Part shown: positions 46,304 through 56,068 of the stretch, in pieces
How the letters are laid out: every line of letters begins with the position of its first letter
Numbering within the stretch: the first letter of the stretch is position 1
From: Clostridium simiarum
GTDB taxonomy: Bacteria > Bacillota > Clostridia > Clostridiales > Clostridiaceae
Direction: 5' to 3'
Length of the DNA: 64,000 bases
Assembly: GCF_018919175.1 (NCBI RefSeq)
Contig: NZ_JAHLQL010000002.1
Coordinates: forward strand, 248,001-312,000
The notes under the pieces: model-generated
Databases searched by the model: none
Told to the model about the DNA's origin: nothing
What the model saw: the letters and a program-made list of their open reading frames with translations, nothing else
Made by a program: the position numbers and the translations under genes

Positions 46304-48861
46304 TGGAATTAAAAAATTTATTAAGTAATTTTGAGAAAGAGTATACAGCTATTTTATTGAAAAAGTTTAATACTTCACTAGAAGGATTAACAGAAAAAGA
46401 GGCAGAAGAAAGATTAGAAAAACACGGATTTAATGAATTAGAATGTGAAAAAAAACCTACTATAATAAAAAGAATATATGATAATATAAAGAACCCTCTT
46501 GTAATATTGCTAATGGTACTTGCTTTTATTTCATACTTAAGCGGGGACAATAAAGCTGCTATGGTAATGTGTGTAATGGTAGTGTTAGGAGTGGTTTTAA
46601 AGTTTTTTCAAGAACTTAGAGCTGATAATTCAGCAGAACAATTAAAATCTATGGTAAGAACTACAGCCACAGTAATAAGAGATGGTAAGGCAGAGGAAAT
46701 TCCATTAAAAATGATAGTTCCAGGAGATATAATACATCTTTCTTCGGGAGATATGATTCCAGCAGATGTACAACTTTTAAGCTCGAAGGATTTGTTTGTA
46801 AATCAATCTGCACTTACAGGTGAATCTTTGCCTGTTGAAAAGATTATAAGTGATAAAAAATATGATAGTGATTTCGAAAATACTAATTTATGTTTTATGG
46901 GTACTAATGTAGAAAGTGGTACAGCTATAGCAATAGTATTAACCACAGGAAATGACACTTATTTTGGTAAGTTGACAAGTAAATTAGGAGAACAAAGAGA
47001 AGTTACAAGTTTTGATAAGGGAGTAAATAGATTTACATGGCTTATGATAAAGCTTATATTTATTATTGCTCCGGTGGTATTTTTAATAAATGCTTTAGTA
47101 AAGGGAGATTGGTTTGATTCATTTTTATTTGCAATAGCAATTGCTGTAGGATTAACACCAGAGATGCTACCTATGATAGTTACAGTTAATTTATCTAAGG
47201 GCGCTATAGCTATGTCCAAGAAGAAGGTAATAGTAAGAAGGTTAAATGCGCTTCAAAACTTTGGAGCTATGGACATATTATGCACAGATAAAACAGGAAC
47301 CATAACCTGTGGGCGAGTAATATTGGAAAAATATTTAAATATATATGGGAAGGACAGTAATAGAGTTTTAAAGTATGGATATATAAATAGTTTCTACCAA
47401 ACAGGATTAAAAAATATGATGGATGAAGCTATATTAGAACATGCTATAGATGGAGAAGATTTTGACATTAAAGATAAATACGAAAAAATAGATGAAATAC
47501 CTTTTGATTTTATGAGAAAAAGAATGTCTGTAGTAGTAAGAAATAAAAGGATGGAAGATGTTTTAATATGTAAAGGGGCAGTAGAAGAGATTTTAAGTCT
47601 ATGCAATAGATATGAGACAAAGGAAGGTACAGAGGCTTTTGAAGGGAAAATGACAGAAGAGATAGAAGGCATAGTAAGAGAATTAAATGAAGAAGGCTTT
47701 AGAGTTATAGCCATTGCTTATAAATTAGAAAATGCTAATAAGAAAGAATACTCTATTAAAGATGAAAGTGGGTTAACACTACTTGGATTTATGGCTTTTT
47801 TAGATCCACCAAAGGAGACTTCAAAAGAAGCTATAGCTAAGTTTCATGAATATAAGGTAGATGTAAAAGTTCTAACAGGCGATAATGAAATTGTAACTAA
47901 GAAAATATGTAAAGAGGTGGATCTTCCAATAGATTCAATATTACTTGGTAGTGATATTGACAATATGACTGAAGAGGAACTTCAAGAAGCAGCAGAAGTT
48001 ACTACTATATTTGCAAAGCTTTCACCTATGCATAAAGAGAGGATAATAAAAGCTCTACAAAAGAAAAAACATGTAGTTGGGTTTATGGGTGATGGTATAA
48101 ATGATGCTCCAGCTCTTAAAGCAGGGGATGTGGGTATTTCTGTAAATACAGCTGTAGATATAGCAAAAGAATCCTCAGATATAATACTTTTAGAGAACAA
48201 TCTATTAGTATTGGAGGAGGGAATGTTAGAGGGAAGAAGAATATTTGGTAATATAATTAAATATATAAAGATGACAGCAAGCTCTAACTTCGGAAATATG
48301 TTCAGCGTTATAGGTGCAAGCATATTTGTTCCTTTCTTGCCAATGCTTCCAATTCAAATTTTAACAAATAATTTATTATATGATATATCACAAACAGCTA
48401 TACCTACTGATAAAGTGGATGAAGAGTGGGTAGCAAAGCCAAGAAAATGGGAAATAGACGAGATAAAAAGATATATATTCCATATAGGCCCTATAAGTTC
48501 CATATTCGATTATGCCACTTATTTTATAATGCTTTATGTATTTAAGGCTTTTAATAATCCAGCTTTATTCCAAACTGGATGGTTCTTAGAATCACTTATA
48601 ACACAAACAGTAATAATTCATGTTATAAGAACAAATAAGTTGCCATTTATTCAAAGTAGAGCAAGTAAGCCTCTTACTATAACTTCCTTAATAATAATGG
48701 CTGCTGGAATAATATTAATTAATTCACCTTTAGGATCTGCTTTTGGATTCACTAAATTACCTCTATCTTATTATCCTATATTATTGCTTACTATAATTTT
48801 TTATATATTGTTAACGCAATTGGTTAAAAATTGGTATATAAAGAAATATGAAGTAGAATAA
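46303..48861 (+). CDS. mgtA: Magnesium-translocating P-type ATPase
   Basis: 852 aa, P3B type. Cation_ATPase_N at the start, the TGES loop in SALTGESLPVE, phosphorylation Asp in CTDKTGTITCG, and the hinge FMGDGINDAPALKAGDVGIS. About ten membrane helices include the C-terminal bundle. It imports Mg2+ at low external Mg2+, consistent with the M-box leader. AGGAGG lies 7 nt before the ATG, inside hairpin 2 of the leader. Confidence 0.94.
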   Translation: MELKNLLSNFEKEYTAILLKKFNTSLEGLTEKEAEERLEKHGFNELECEKKPTIIKRIYDNIKNPLVILLMVLAFISYLSGDNKAAMVMCVMVVLGVVLKFFQELRADNSAEQLKSMVRTTATVIRDGKAEEIPLKMIVPGDIIHLSSGDMIPADVQLLSSKDLFVNQSALTGESLPVEKIISDKKYDSDFENTNLCFMGTNVESGTAIAIVLTTGNDTYFGKLTSKLGEQREVTSFDKGVNRFTWLMIKLIFIIAPVVFLINALVKGDWFDSFLFAIAIAVGLTPEMLPMIVTVNLSKGAIAMSKKKVIVRRLNALQNFGAMDILCTDKTGTITCGRVILEKYLNIYGKDSNRVLKYGYINSFYQTGLKNMMDEAILEHAIDGEDFDIKDKYEKIDEIPFDFMRKRMSVVVRNKRMEDVLICKGAVEEILSLCNRYETKEGTEAFEGKMTEEIEGIVRELNEEGFRVIAIAYKLENANKKEYSIKDESGLTLLGFMAFLDPPKETSKEAIAKFHEYKVDVKVLTGDNEIVTKKICKEVDLPIDSILLGSDIDNMTEEELQEAAEVTTIFAKLSPMHKERIIKALQKKKHVVGFMGDGINDAPALKAGDVGISVNTAVDIAKESSDIILLENNLLVLEEGMLEGRRIFGNIIKYIKMTASSNFGNMFSVIGASIFVPFLPMLPIQILTNNLLYDISQTAIPTDKVDEEWVAKPRKWEIDEIKRYIFHIGPISSIFDYATYFIMLYVFKAFNNPALFQTGWFLESLITQTVIIHVIRTNKLPFIQSRASKPLTITSLIIMAAGIILINSPLGSAFGFTKLPLSYYPILLLTIIFYILLTQLVKNWYIKKYEVE

Positions 48862-48867
48862 AATATA

Positions 48868-48896
48868 TTGACAATTTAAAAAGTTGTGGATATAAT
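48868..48896 (+). promoter_or_regulatory. Perfect consensus promoter of the aspS T-box transcript
   Basis: TTGACA, 17-nt spacer, TATAAT; starts about 10 nt before the T-box stem I. Confidence 0.88.
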
Positions 48897-48908
48897 ATAG
48901 TACAAATC

Positions 48909-49133
48909 TATGAAGAGAAGAGTAAATATTTATTGAGTACTTAAAGAGAGTCGGGAATGGTGGAAACCCGATAGGAAATTTAATATTGAAAGACATCTCA
49001 GAGATGTTTGTCTGAAATTAAAGTAGGGCAAATCGGATTTCACCGTTATAGGATTTAAAGTGAACTTTAATGTATAGTTAAAGAGGATGGTACCGTGGGC
49101 AAAGCTCACTCCTAATTGGAGTGGGCTTTTTTT
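48909..49133 (+). ncRNA. T-box leader, aspartate specific
   Basis: Stem I starts at GAAGAGAAGAG. The specifier loop reads GAAA-GAC-AT, with GAC (Asp) at 48992-48994, in register with the thrS leader's GAAG-ACC-AG. The T-box GGATGGTACCGTG (49085-49097) is followed by the terminator GCTCACTCC / GGAGTGGGC and seven U (49104-49133). Confidence 0.9.
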
Positions 49134-49215
49134 AGTGAATCTTTAAATAAAAGCCATCATTTTTAACAAAAAGGTTTATTCTAGAGAAACATTTTTATTT
49201 ATATTAAAGTTAACT

Positions 49216-49270
49216 AGGGTGGTACCACGAAGTTTTTCGTCCCTTGAGATTTCTCAAGGGATTTTGTTTT
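49216..49270 (+). ncRNA. Second, truncated T-box module
   Basis: AGGGTGGTACCACG (49216-49229) is a good T-box sequence and is followed by its own terminator CCCTTGAGA / TCTCAAGGG (49241-49260) with a U-rich tail. Only about 80 nt separate it from the first terminator, too few for a stem I, so it is a T-box relic or a partial tandem copy. Confidence 0.75.
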
Positions 49271-49341
49271 CCTGGGAAATAATTTGTAGAAAATATATTT
49301 AATAAGTCAATTACTATGAATATAGGAGGTAGGAAAATATT

Positions 49342-50631
49342 ATGAAAAGAATATTGATAAGTGAGTTAAAAGAAGAGTTTATAAATGAAAAAGTCCTTAT
49401 AAAAGGTTGGGTTCATAGAATTAGAATTCTTAAAAAGGTAACTTTTATATTAGTTAGGGATAGGTCAGGTGTAGTACAATGTGTAATTGATAATGAAAGT
49501 ATTAATAATGTGGAATTGAAAAATGAGTCCGTAATAGAAATTGTAGGAAAAGTAGTAAGTAGCCAGAATAAGATCAGTAATATAGAAGTTGTAGTTGAAA
49601 ATATAAATATTTTATCAAAAGTTAAGGATGAGTTACCTATAGAAGTAAACAATGGTTTAGACATAAAGTTAGAAACTATGTTAGATAACAGAGTATTAAG
49701 TCTTAGAAAAGAGAATATAAATTTTATATTGAAGGTTAAAGCTATATTAGCCCAAGGTTTTAGAGAGTTTTTAATAAGGGATGGTTTTACGGAGATTTTC
49801 ACACCTAAAATAGTTAAGGATGGAGCAGAGGGAGGAACGAATTTATTTAATTTAAAGTACTTTGAAAATACTGCCTACCTTGCTCAAAGTCCACAATTTT
49901 ATAAACAGATGATGGTGGCAGCAGGTTATGAAAAGGTGTTTGAAATAGCTCATGTATATAGAGCAGAGGAACATGATACAAGAAGACATCTAAATGAATA
50001 TGTAAGCATGGACTTAGAGATGGGATTTATTGAGGATGAGAAAGATATAATGAGAATAGAAAATCAACTGCTTATATATTTAATGGAAAAACTAAGATTA
50101 GAAATGTCAGAGGAAGAAGAAAAATTTGAATTTCATATACCTAAAGTTCCTGAAACGATACCTTATATAACATTTAAAGAGGCTAAACAGATATTAAAAA
50201 AACATTATAATAAGATAAACTCAGAGGAGGATTTAGACCCTCAATGTGAGGAATTGATTTACGAATATGCTAAAACCTATCTAGATTCAGAGTTTATATT
50301 TATAACAGATTATCCTAAAAGTAAAAGACCTATGTATGCCATGCCTAAAGGAGAAAACTTAACACATTCCTTTGACCTTATTTTTAGAGGCATGGAAATA
50401 ACTACAGGAGGGCAAAGAATCCATGACTATGACATGTTAGTAAATAACTTTATAAACAAAGGATTAGATCCTTCAAATTTTGGGTCTTATACTGAAATAT
50501 TTAAATACGGAGTCCCGCCTCATGGAGGCCTAGCCATAGGATTAGAAAGATTAACCTGTCAGATACTAGGACTAAAAAATGTAAGAGAAGCTTCAGCTTT
50601 TCCTAGAGATAGACAAAGGTTATTGCCCTAG
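49342..50631 (+). CDS. aspS: Aspartyl-tRNA synthetase, archaeal type
   Basis: 429 aa, shorter than the ~590-aa bacterial form because the GAD insertion is missing. OB-fold anticodon domain (VLIKGWVHRIRILKKVTFILV), class II motif 2 YRAEEHDTRRHLNEY, and FITDYPKSKRPMYAMP typical of archaeal/eukaryal AspRS; motif 3 is GLAIGLERL. Such enzymes may be non-discriminating and also charge tRNA-Asn, which needs GatCAB. The Asp T-box supports the aspartate assignment. AGGAGGT precedes the ATG. Confidence 0.9.
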   Translation: MKRILISELKEEFINEKVLIKGWVHRIRILKKVTFILVRDRSGVVQCVIDNESINNVELKNESVIEIVGKVVSSQNKISNIEVVVENINILSKVKDELPIEVNNGLDIKLETMLDNRVLSLRKENINFILKVKAILAQGFREFLIRDGFTEIFTPKIVKDGAEGGTNLFNLKYFENTAYLAQSPQFYKQMMVAAGYEKVFEIAHVYRAEEHDTRRHLNEYVSMDLEMGFIEDEKDIMRIENQLLIYLMEKLRLEMSEEEEKFEFHIPKVPETIPYITFKEAKQILKKHYNKINSEEDLDPQCEELIYEYAKTYLDSEFIFITDYPKSKRPMYAMPKGENLTHSFDLIFRGMEITTGGQRIHDYDMLVNNFINKGLDPSNFGSYTEIFKYGVPPHGGLAIGLERLTCQILGLKNVREASAFPRDRQRLLP

Positions 50632-50947
50632 ATATTGTAAAACCAAGCGAAAGTAACCTTTAGGTTAAATTTCTAGTTTCAGTTAAAGGGTAGCTTCACT
50701 GATTCAATAGTGGAGAATTAATCTTTGGTGGCTTCTAGTATATTACACAAAATACAAAAGTAGCACTAGTTATTTAAATAGATATCTTATTAAAAAATAC
50801 TAGCCACTATTTGAAGTTTAAGTGGCTAGTATATCTCAATATTGAAGATTAAGTATATGGTAAATTAGATTTTAGTTAATTTATATGTAATTATGTAATA
50901 GAAAAAATCTTAGAACAATTAATACCTAGTAATGGAAAAACTCTCTT
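50632..50947. other. Gap with the DeoR gene terminator
   Basis: No ORF. The minus strand carries a terminator at 50791-50832: ATACTAGCCACT / AGTGGCTAGTAT with a T-run on the minus-strand side, about 115 nt past the DeoR stop. No clear terminator for aspS was found in the left part. Confidence 0.6.
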
Positions 50948-51712
50948 TTAAATTATTTCTAAATTTAACTCCTTTAAAAAATTAGAAATATCTTCATTAG
51001 GGGAAGATTCTGTTATTATTGAGTGGATGTCATACAAATCTGCAAATTTAAATTTGCCATCGTAATAAAACTTAGAATTTTCCATAACTAAAAATATTTT
51101 TTTACTAGACTTTATTATAGCTTTTTTTGCAAAGTTATCCTCAATGGATAAAGTGGTTATACTTTTGTCAAAAACATTCACGCCACAACTACCTATAAAG
51201 GCTTTATCAATATTGTAGTTTCCTATGTTTTCAATGGACATAGGATCAACGAAACCACTGATTTCTTTATCTAAAATGCCACCAGTGCAAATAACCTTTA
51301 TATTATTCTCGGAATTGTTCAGTATAGGTAATACATCAAGCATATTTGTTATTACAGTAATTTTTTTAGGGCTTTCGTTTAGAAATTCAGCCAAAAGCAC
51401 ATTGGTAGTAGAAATATCAAGAAAAATCACATCTCCATCATTAATTAGTTCAAATGCTTTTTTAGCAATAAGAATTTTTGTTTCTATATTATAATACTTT
51501 CTTAGCTTTACTCCAGGAATATTAGCTGACTTTCTAGCAAGTATACCGCCACCATAGATTCTTTCAACAATACCTTGACTTTCTAAAGTTTTTAGATCTT
51601 TTCTTATGCAGTCTTCCGAAACTGAAAATTCTTCACTTAGTTTTTTAACAATTACCTTACCATCTTTTTTTAAAATATTTATAATAGCTTCATGTCTTTC
51701 CTTTGCAAACAT
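50948..51712 (-). CDS. DeoR/GlpR family transcriptional regulator
   Basis: 254 aa. The N-terminal HTH is DeoR type (KERHEAIINILKKDGKV, then SEEFSVSEDCIRKDLKTLE). The C-terminal DeoRC sugar-phosphate sensor domain follows (VIFLDISTTNVLLAEFL, KAFIGSCGVN). It represses sugar genes in response to a phosphorylated sugar; no such operon is adjacent. AAAGGGTGA precedes the ATG at 51712. It is divergent from the AraC gene. Confidence 0.87.
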   Translation of the reverse strand: MFAKERHEAIINILKKDGKVIVKKLSEEFSVSEDCIRKDLKTLESQGIVERIYGGGILARKSANIPGVKLRKYYNIETKILIAKKAFELINDGDVIFLDISTTNVLLAEFLNESPKKITVITNMLDVLPILNNSENNIKVICTGGILDKEISGFVDPMSIENIGNYNIDKAFIGSCGVNVFDKSITTLSIEDNFAKKAIIKSSKKIFLVMENSKFYYDGKFKFADLYDIHSIITESSPNEDISNFLKELNLEII

Positions 51713-51986
51713 ATTATCACCCTTTTGATTCATTTAATTAAATTATATAACAAGAAATAATAGCAAACAATATTAAATAATAAAAATAAATAAAAGAATT
51801 AGGGATGCTTTATAAAGGATATATTTTAAAAAGATGCACTTTCCAAAGATACACTAAATGTTAATAGAGTATTACATTTTCATATAAAAGTTATTTTTAT
51901 AGTATAATAAAGCATATAGTAGTGAATGTTTCTACAAAATATATTGTTTATATAGATTTTTACAAGGTGAATTTTAGGAGGATAAA

Positions 51987-54074
51987 ATGAGAAAAGAATA
52001 TATAAATTATTTACAGGAAGTACCTATAAATGTTTCATTATTAAATATAGAAGGATATCCATTGCATTGGCATGATTCTATAGAAATACTTTATGTATTA
52101 GAAGGAAAGATAAAGGTTACCATAGAAACAGAAATTTATGAGGTTGAATCTGGAGAACTTGAGATAATAAATTGTGATGAGGCTCATAGTTATGAAAATA
52201 TAGATGGGGAAAATAAAGTATTGATGTTTCAAATAGACCCTAACTTCTTTGAAAAATACTTTAATGACATACGGAGTGTGTTCTTCTATACTAATTCCTC
52301 AGAGGAAGGGGCACAGGAAGAAGAAAAATACCATATTTTAAGAAGGTATTTATCTATAATCTTATGTGAACTAATCCAAAAAGGAGATAAGTATGAAGAC
52401 TATATAGAAGATACTTTGGTTGAACTTTTGTACCATTTAATAAATGATTTTCATCAGCTTATATATGAAAAGGAAGATTTAAAGGAAAATGAGGAACAGT
52501 TTGAAAGATACGATAGAATAGTTAGATACATTTATAATAATTATAAAGATAAGATAAGTCTTCAGGATATAGCTAAAAAAGAGTACTTAAGTTCATATTA
52601 TCTTTCTCATGAAATTAAAAATACTGTAGGTTATGGATTTAAAGATTTTTTAAATTTAACCAGAGTTGAGGAATCAGTAAAGTTACTTTTAGATTCCGAT
52701 AAAACTGTATCTGAGATTTCAGAGGAACTAGGTTTTTCTCATATAAGATATTTTAACAAACATTTTAAGAAGCACTACATGTGTACACCCTTGCAGTATA
52801 GAAAAAAATACAAGGTAGATGATGATACTTTAGAAAAGATGAAAAAAACTCAAGAATTAGATGTTAAAGAAGCTTTAGAATACATTTTATTATATCTTGA
52901 GGATTATGATAGATTTAATTATGAGGATAGGATATTTAAAATAAACATAGATGCTTCAGCAGAAGGAGAGGAATTTGAAGAAGAGTTTAATGACTTTATA
53001 AATTTAGGAGATGCTAGAGACTTATTAAAAGAAAAGCAAAGAACTTTTATTACTGCTATACAAAATGATATGGAGTTTAAGTATGCCTTAATAGACAAGG
53101 TATTTTCGGAAGAAATGGGTGTGGCCATTGGTCATAGTGAGTTTTATAATTGGCAAGAGGTACGAAGAGTTATAGCCTTTTTATTATCTATTAATTTAAG
53201 ACCTTTTATAATATTAGAAAAATCTATGTTTTCTTCTGAAGGATTTGATGCATTAAAGAGTTTTATAAAGTTTTTTAGAGAGCTTTATGGAGATTATGAG
53301 ATAGGAAAGTGGAGAATTCAGCTTTCTAATATTGAAGAATTAGAAGGATTGGATCAATTAGAATATATTCGGGAATTAAAGGAATTGTTAGAATATCATT
53401 TTGAATTGGTTAATGTAAAAATTGATGTTACTAACAGAGATGCCATATATGATACTTCCTACATGATACCTTATATAATTGAAAATACTACAAAGGGTAA
53501 TGGGTTTTATTTTAAAGCATTTGACCAAACAGATTTTAGTGAAGATTTAAACAATGAATTATTCATGGGAGATAACGGGATAATAACACAAAATGGCATC
53601 AGAAAGCCTTCTTATTATGCTTATTACCTTTTATCTAAACTTGGAAATGTGATGATTGAAAAAGGGGAAGGCTATATTGTAACTAAATCTGGAGATGATA
53701 TTCAGATATTACTTTATACTTACAATGAGGATATAGATAAAATAATATCATTTCATGACATTTTAAAAAGAAGAGGAAGTAAAAATATAGCAGAAAGAAA
53801 CTTTTCTCTTAATATAATAAATTTGATAGATGATTATACTGTAACTAAATATGAGATAAATGAAACAACAGGCTCTATTTATAATTATTGGATAAATTTT
53901 GGAAGACCCAGCAGGATTAATGATGAAGAATTAGAGCTTTTAAGAAAAGCATCTTTTCCTAGCATATCTTTCAGTTTTGCCAAAAAAAGTTCTGTATTTA
54001 ACATAGTAACTAAGGTAAAAGGGTACGGAGCTATCCTATTTGAGCTTAAAAGAGTACAAAAATACGATTATTAA
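51987..54074 (+). CDS. AraC family regulator with C-terminal xylosidase-like domain
   Basis: 695 aa. An N-terminal cupin (PLHWHDSIEILYVLEGKIKV) is followed by the double HTH near residues 180-275 (ISLQDIAKKEYLSSYYLSHE, VSEISEELGFSHIRYFNKHF). A ~400-residue region follows that resembles the GH39 beta-xylosidase-like domain of such regulators, probably as a sugar sensor rather than an enzyme. GGAGG precedes the ATG. No carbohydrate genes are adjacent, so the target is unknown. Confidence 0.8.
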   Translation: MRKEYINYLQEVPINVSLLNIEGYPLHWHDSIEILYVLEGKIKVTIETEIYEVESGELEIINCDEAHSYENIDGENKVLMFQIDPNFFEKYFNDIRSVFFYTNSSEEGAQEEEKYHILRRYLSIILCELIQKGDKYEDYIEDTLVELLYHLINDFHQLIYEKEDLKENEEQFERYDRIVRYIYNNYKDKISLQDIAKKEYLSSYYLSHEIKNTVGYGFKDFLNLTRVEESVKLLLDSDKTVSEISEELGFSHIRYFNKHFKKHYMCTPLQYRKKYKVDDDTLEKMKKTQELDVKEALEYILLYLEDYDRFNYEDRIFKINIDASAEGEEFEEEFNDFINLGDARDLLKEKQRTFITAIQNDMEFKYALIDKVFSEEMGVAIGHSEFYNWQEVRRVIAFLLSINLRPFIILEKSMFSSEGFDALKSFIKFFRELYGDYEIGKWRIQLSNIEELEGLDQLEYIRELKELLEYHFELVNVKIDVTNRDAIYDTSYMIPYIIENTTKGNGFYFKAFDQTDFSEDLNNELFMGDNGIITQNGIRKPSYYAYYLLSKLGNVMIEKGEGYIVTKSGDDIQILLYTYNEDIDKIISFHDILKRRGSKNIAERNFSLNIINLIDDYTVTKYEINETTGSIYNYWINFGRPSRINDEELELLRKASFPSISFSFAKKSSVFNIVTKVKGYGAILFELKRVQKYDY

Positions 54075-54139
54075 GGTTCTTTTTTGCTTATTCAGCTATA
54101 AATGTCCTTTTGGGACAAAGCAAAATAGTACTTTATTCT

Positions 54140-54173
54140 AAGCATTTAAGTGAGTGTACTTAAATGCTTTTTT
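54140..54173 (+). terminator. Terminator after the AraC gene
   Basis: AAGCATTTAAGT / ACTTAAATGCTT with loop GAGTGT, then TTTT. Confidence 0.85.
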
Positions 54174-54316
54174 CTAATACAATTATAGTATAAGTGTTTC
54201 AACGATGAAAATAATTTTGTTATAAACTTTGTATTGCAATATAAAGCGTAAATTATGAAAGGTTGTGAGAAATACCTAAAATAATAAAATTAAAACGAAA
54301 GGGAGAAGTGATTAGT

Positions 54317-55735
54317 ATGGCACTAAATAGCAAATCTATTGCTAAGAGTAGCGAAGATTTTGCCACGGGTAACGTAAGTAAGGTATTAGTAAAGTTTGCC
54401 ATACCAGCAATAATATCCTTATTAGTTGCAGAGCTTTATAATATGGTAGATACTATGTTTGTTGGTAAAGCTATAGGGGGGACAGCCATAGGAGCTTTAA
54501 CTATAGCCTTTCCTGTGCAACGACTTATAATATCCATTGGACTTTTAATTGCAGTAGGAGCATCTACAGCAGTGGCGCGAAGTCTTGGAGAAGGGGATCA
54601 TTCTAAATTAAAACATATTATAGCTAATGCATTAACTTTAATGTTAATAAGCATATCTACTATAATAGTAATTATATTCGTATTTAAAAATAGTATAATT
54701 AGATTTTTAGGTGCAACGGATAATATTTTTCCTTATGCAAATGAATATATTAGCATTGTAATATTAGGTGGAGTATTCCAATGTTTTACAGCAATAATAG
54801 GTTATATCTTAACTGCTTTAGGAAATGCAAAAGCCAATTTAATAGCTACCTCAATAGGAGCTATATGTAATGTAATAATAGACTACTTTTTAGTTATTGT
54901 CTTATCTTTTGGAGTTAAAGGGGCTGCAATTGCCACTGTAATATCACAAATCGTTTCAGCTGCTTATGCATATTATCATTTCTTAAAGATAAAAAAGAGT
55001 TTTAATATTTCTTTAAGTTTCAATCTAAAAGGTGACATAACCAAATCAATAATAGCCATAGGATTTTCTACTTTTATAATAGAAATATCTGATGCTATTG
55101 TGGCAGTTATATTAAATAATGTATTGAGTGCTCATGGAGATATTGCCATAATTATAGTTGGTGTTATTTCTAGGGTGTCCATGTTTATGTATATAGCTAT
55201 GCTTGGAATTACTTCTGCTATGCAACCTATAGTTGCTTATAACTATGGAGCAGAAAATTATAAAAGAGTTAAAGAAGTGGTTAAAAAGTCTACCATTGCA
55301 GTAATGATGACTTCTATGGTTTTATGGGCTTTCTTGCTTATATTTGCAAGAGGTGTAATCGGAAGCTTTGTTAAGGAAACGGATATTTTGGTGGAGGCTG
55401 TTAAGGCTTTTAGAATTGTTATATCAGTATTCCCTTGTGTTGGAGTATATTTTGTAGCAATTTACTATTATCAGGCAATTGAAGAAGCCAGATTATCATT
55501 AATCTTGTCTATATATAGACAACTCTTGATATTTATACCTGTGTTATTTATTTTGATAAGATTCTTTGGAGTTATGGGAACTTGGATTTCCTATCCTGTG
55601 GCAGATATAATTTCTGCACTTACAGGAATCTATTACTTAAAAAGTGGACTGTCGGCTATGGACGAAATGGACATGGACCAAAAGGAAGCTTTACGAAAAG
55701 AAAGATCAATTGGAGCGGCTCAAAGGAGCTATTAA
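54317..55735 (+). CDS. MATE family efflux transporter (second copy)
   Basis: About 472 aa with twelve membrane segments. The MATE start LVKFAIPAIISLLVAELYNMVDTMFVG (shown in part) and the second-half MQPIVAYNYGAENYKRVK are typical of the DinF/NorM-like branch common in clostridia. It differs clearly from the copy at 7-8.3 kb. GGGAGAAGTG precedes; the ATG at 54317 is preferred to the GTG at 54308. It may be a target of the AraC regulator just upstream (inference). Confidence 0.88.
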   Translation: MALNSKSIAKSSEDFATGNVSKVLVKFAIPAIISLLVAELYNMVDTMFVGKAIGGTAIGALTIAFPVQRLIISIGLLIAVGASTAVARSLGEGDHSKLKHIIANALTLMLISISTIIVIIFVFKNSIIRFLGATDNIFPYANEYISIVILGGVFQCFTAIIGYILTALGNAKANLIATSIGAICNVIIDYFLVIVLSFGVKGAAIATVISQIVSAAYAYYHFLKIKKSFNISLSFNLKGDITKSIIAIGFSTFIIEISDAIVAVILNNVLSAHGDIAIIIVGVISRVSMFMYIAMLGITSAMQPIVAYNYGAENYKRVKEVVKKSTIAVMMTSMVLWAFLLIFARGVIGSFVKETDILVEAVKAFRIVISVFPCVGVYFVAIYYYQAIEEARLSLILSIYRQLLIFIPVLFILIRFFGVMGTWISYPVADIISALTGIYYLKSGLSAMDEMDMDQKEALRKERSIGAAQRSY

Positions 55736-55736
55736 A

Positions 55737-55970
55737 ATATGGGGACAGTTCATAAAAATTATAGTTAGGGACAGTCCTTGAAAATAGAAATACTATAATT
55801 AGCTTGTATGAGTGTTTAGCTTGTGCAAGCTTTTTTATTTATAAAATATGGGGACAGTTCATAAAAGTTATAGTTAGGGACAGTCCTTGAAAATAGAAAT
55901 ACTATAATTACTTCTATGAGCGTTTATATTGTACAAGCCCTTTTATTTATTAATGACTTGTACTTTATTA
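55737..55970 (+). repeat. Tandem 109-bp duplication of GGGACAGTTC elements
   Basis: Two copies start at 55741 and 55850 (period 109). Each has GGGGACAGTTCATAAAA, then TTAGGGACAGTCCTTGAAAATAG and a variable tail ending in a (C)AAGC..TTTTTTATTTAT hairpin-like end. The copies diverge mainly in the last 40 bp. The gap to 56068 otherwise holds AT-rich leader sequence. Confidence 0.85.
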
Positions 55971-56068
55971 TATAATTATTGTGAATTTAAAAGTACAAAT
56001 AAGATAAAGTATGGTATATTTATAATATGTTATAGAATTATTTAAAAGGGTATAAGGGAGGGAAATGA

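Noticed and set aside
47394..47714. Minus-strand 106-codon ORF inside mgtA
   Set aside because: Antisense shadow; the plus-strand P-type ATPase motifs are continuous through it.
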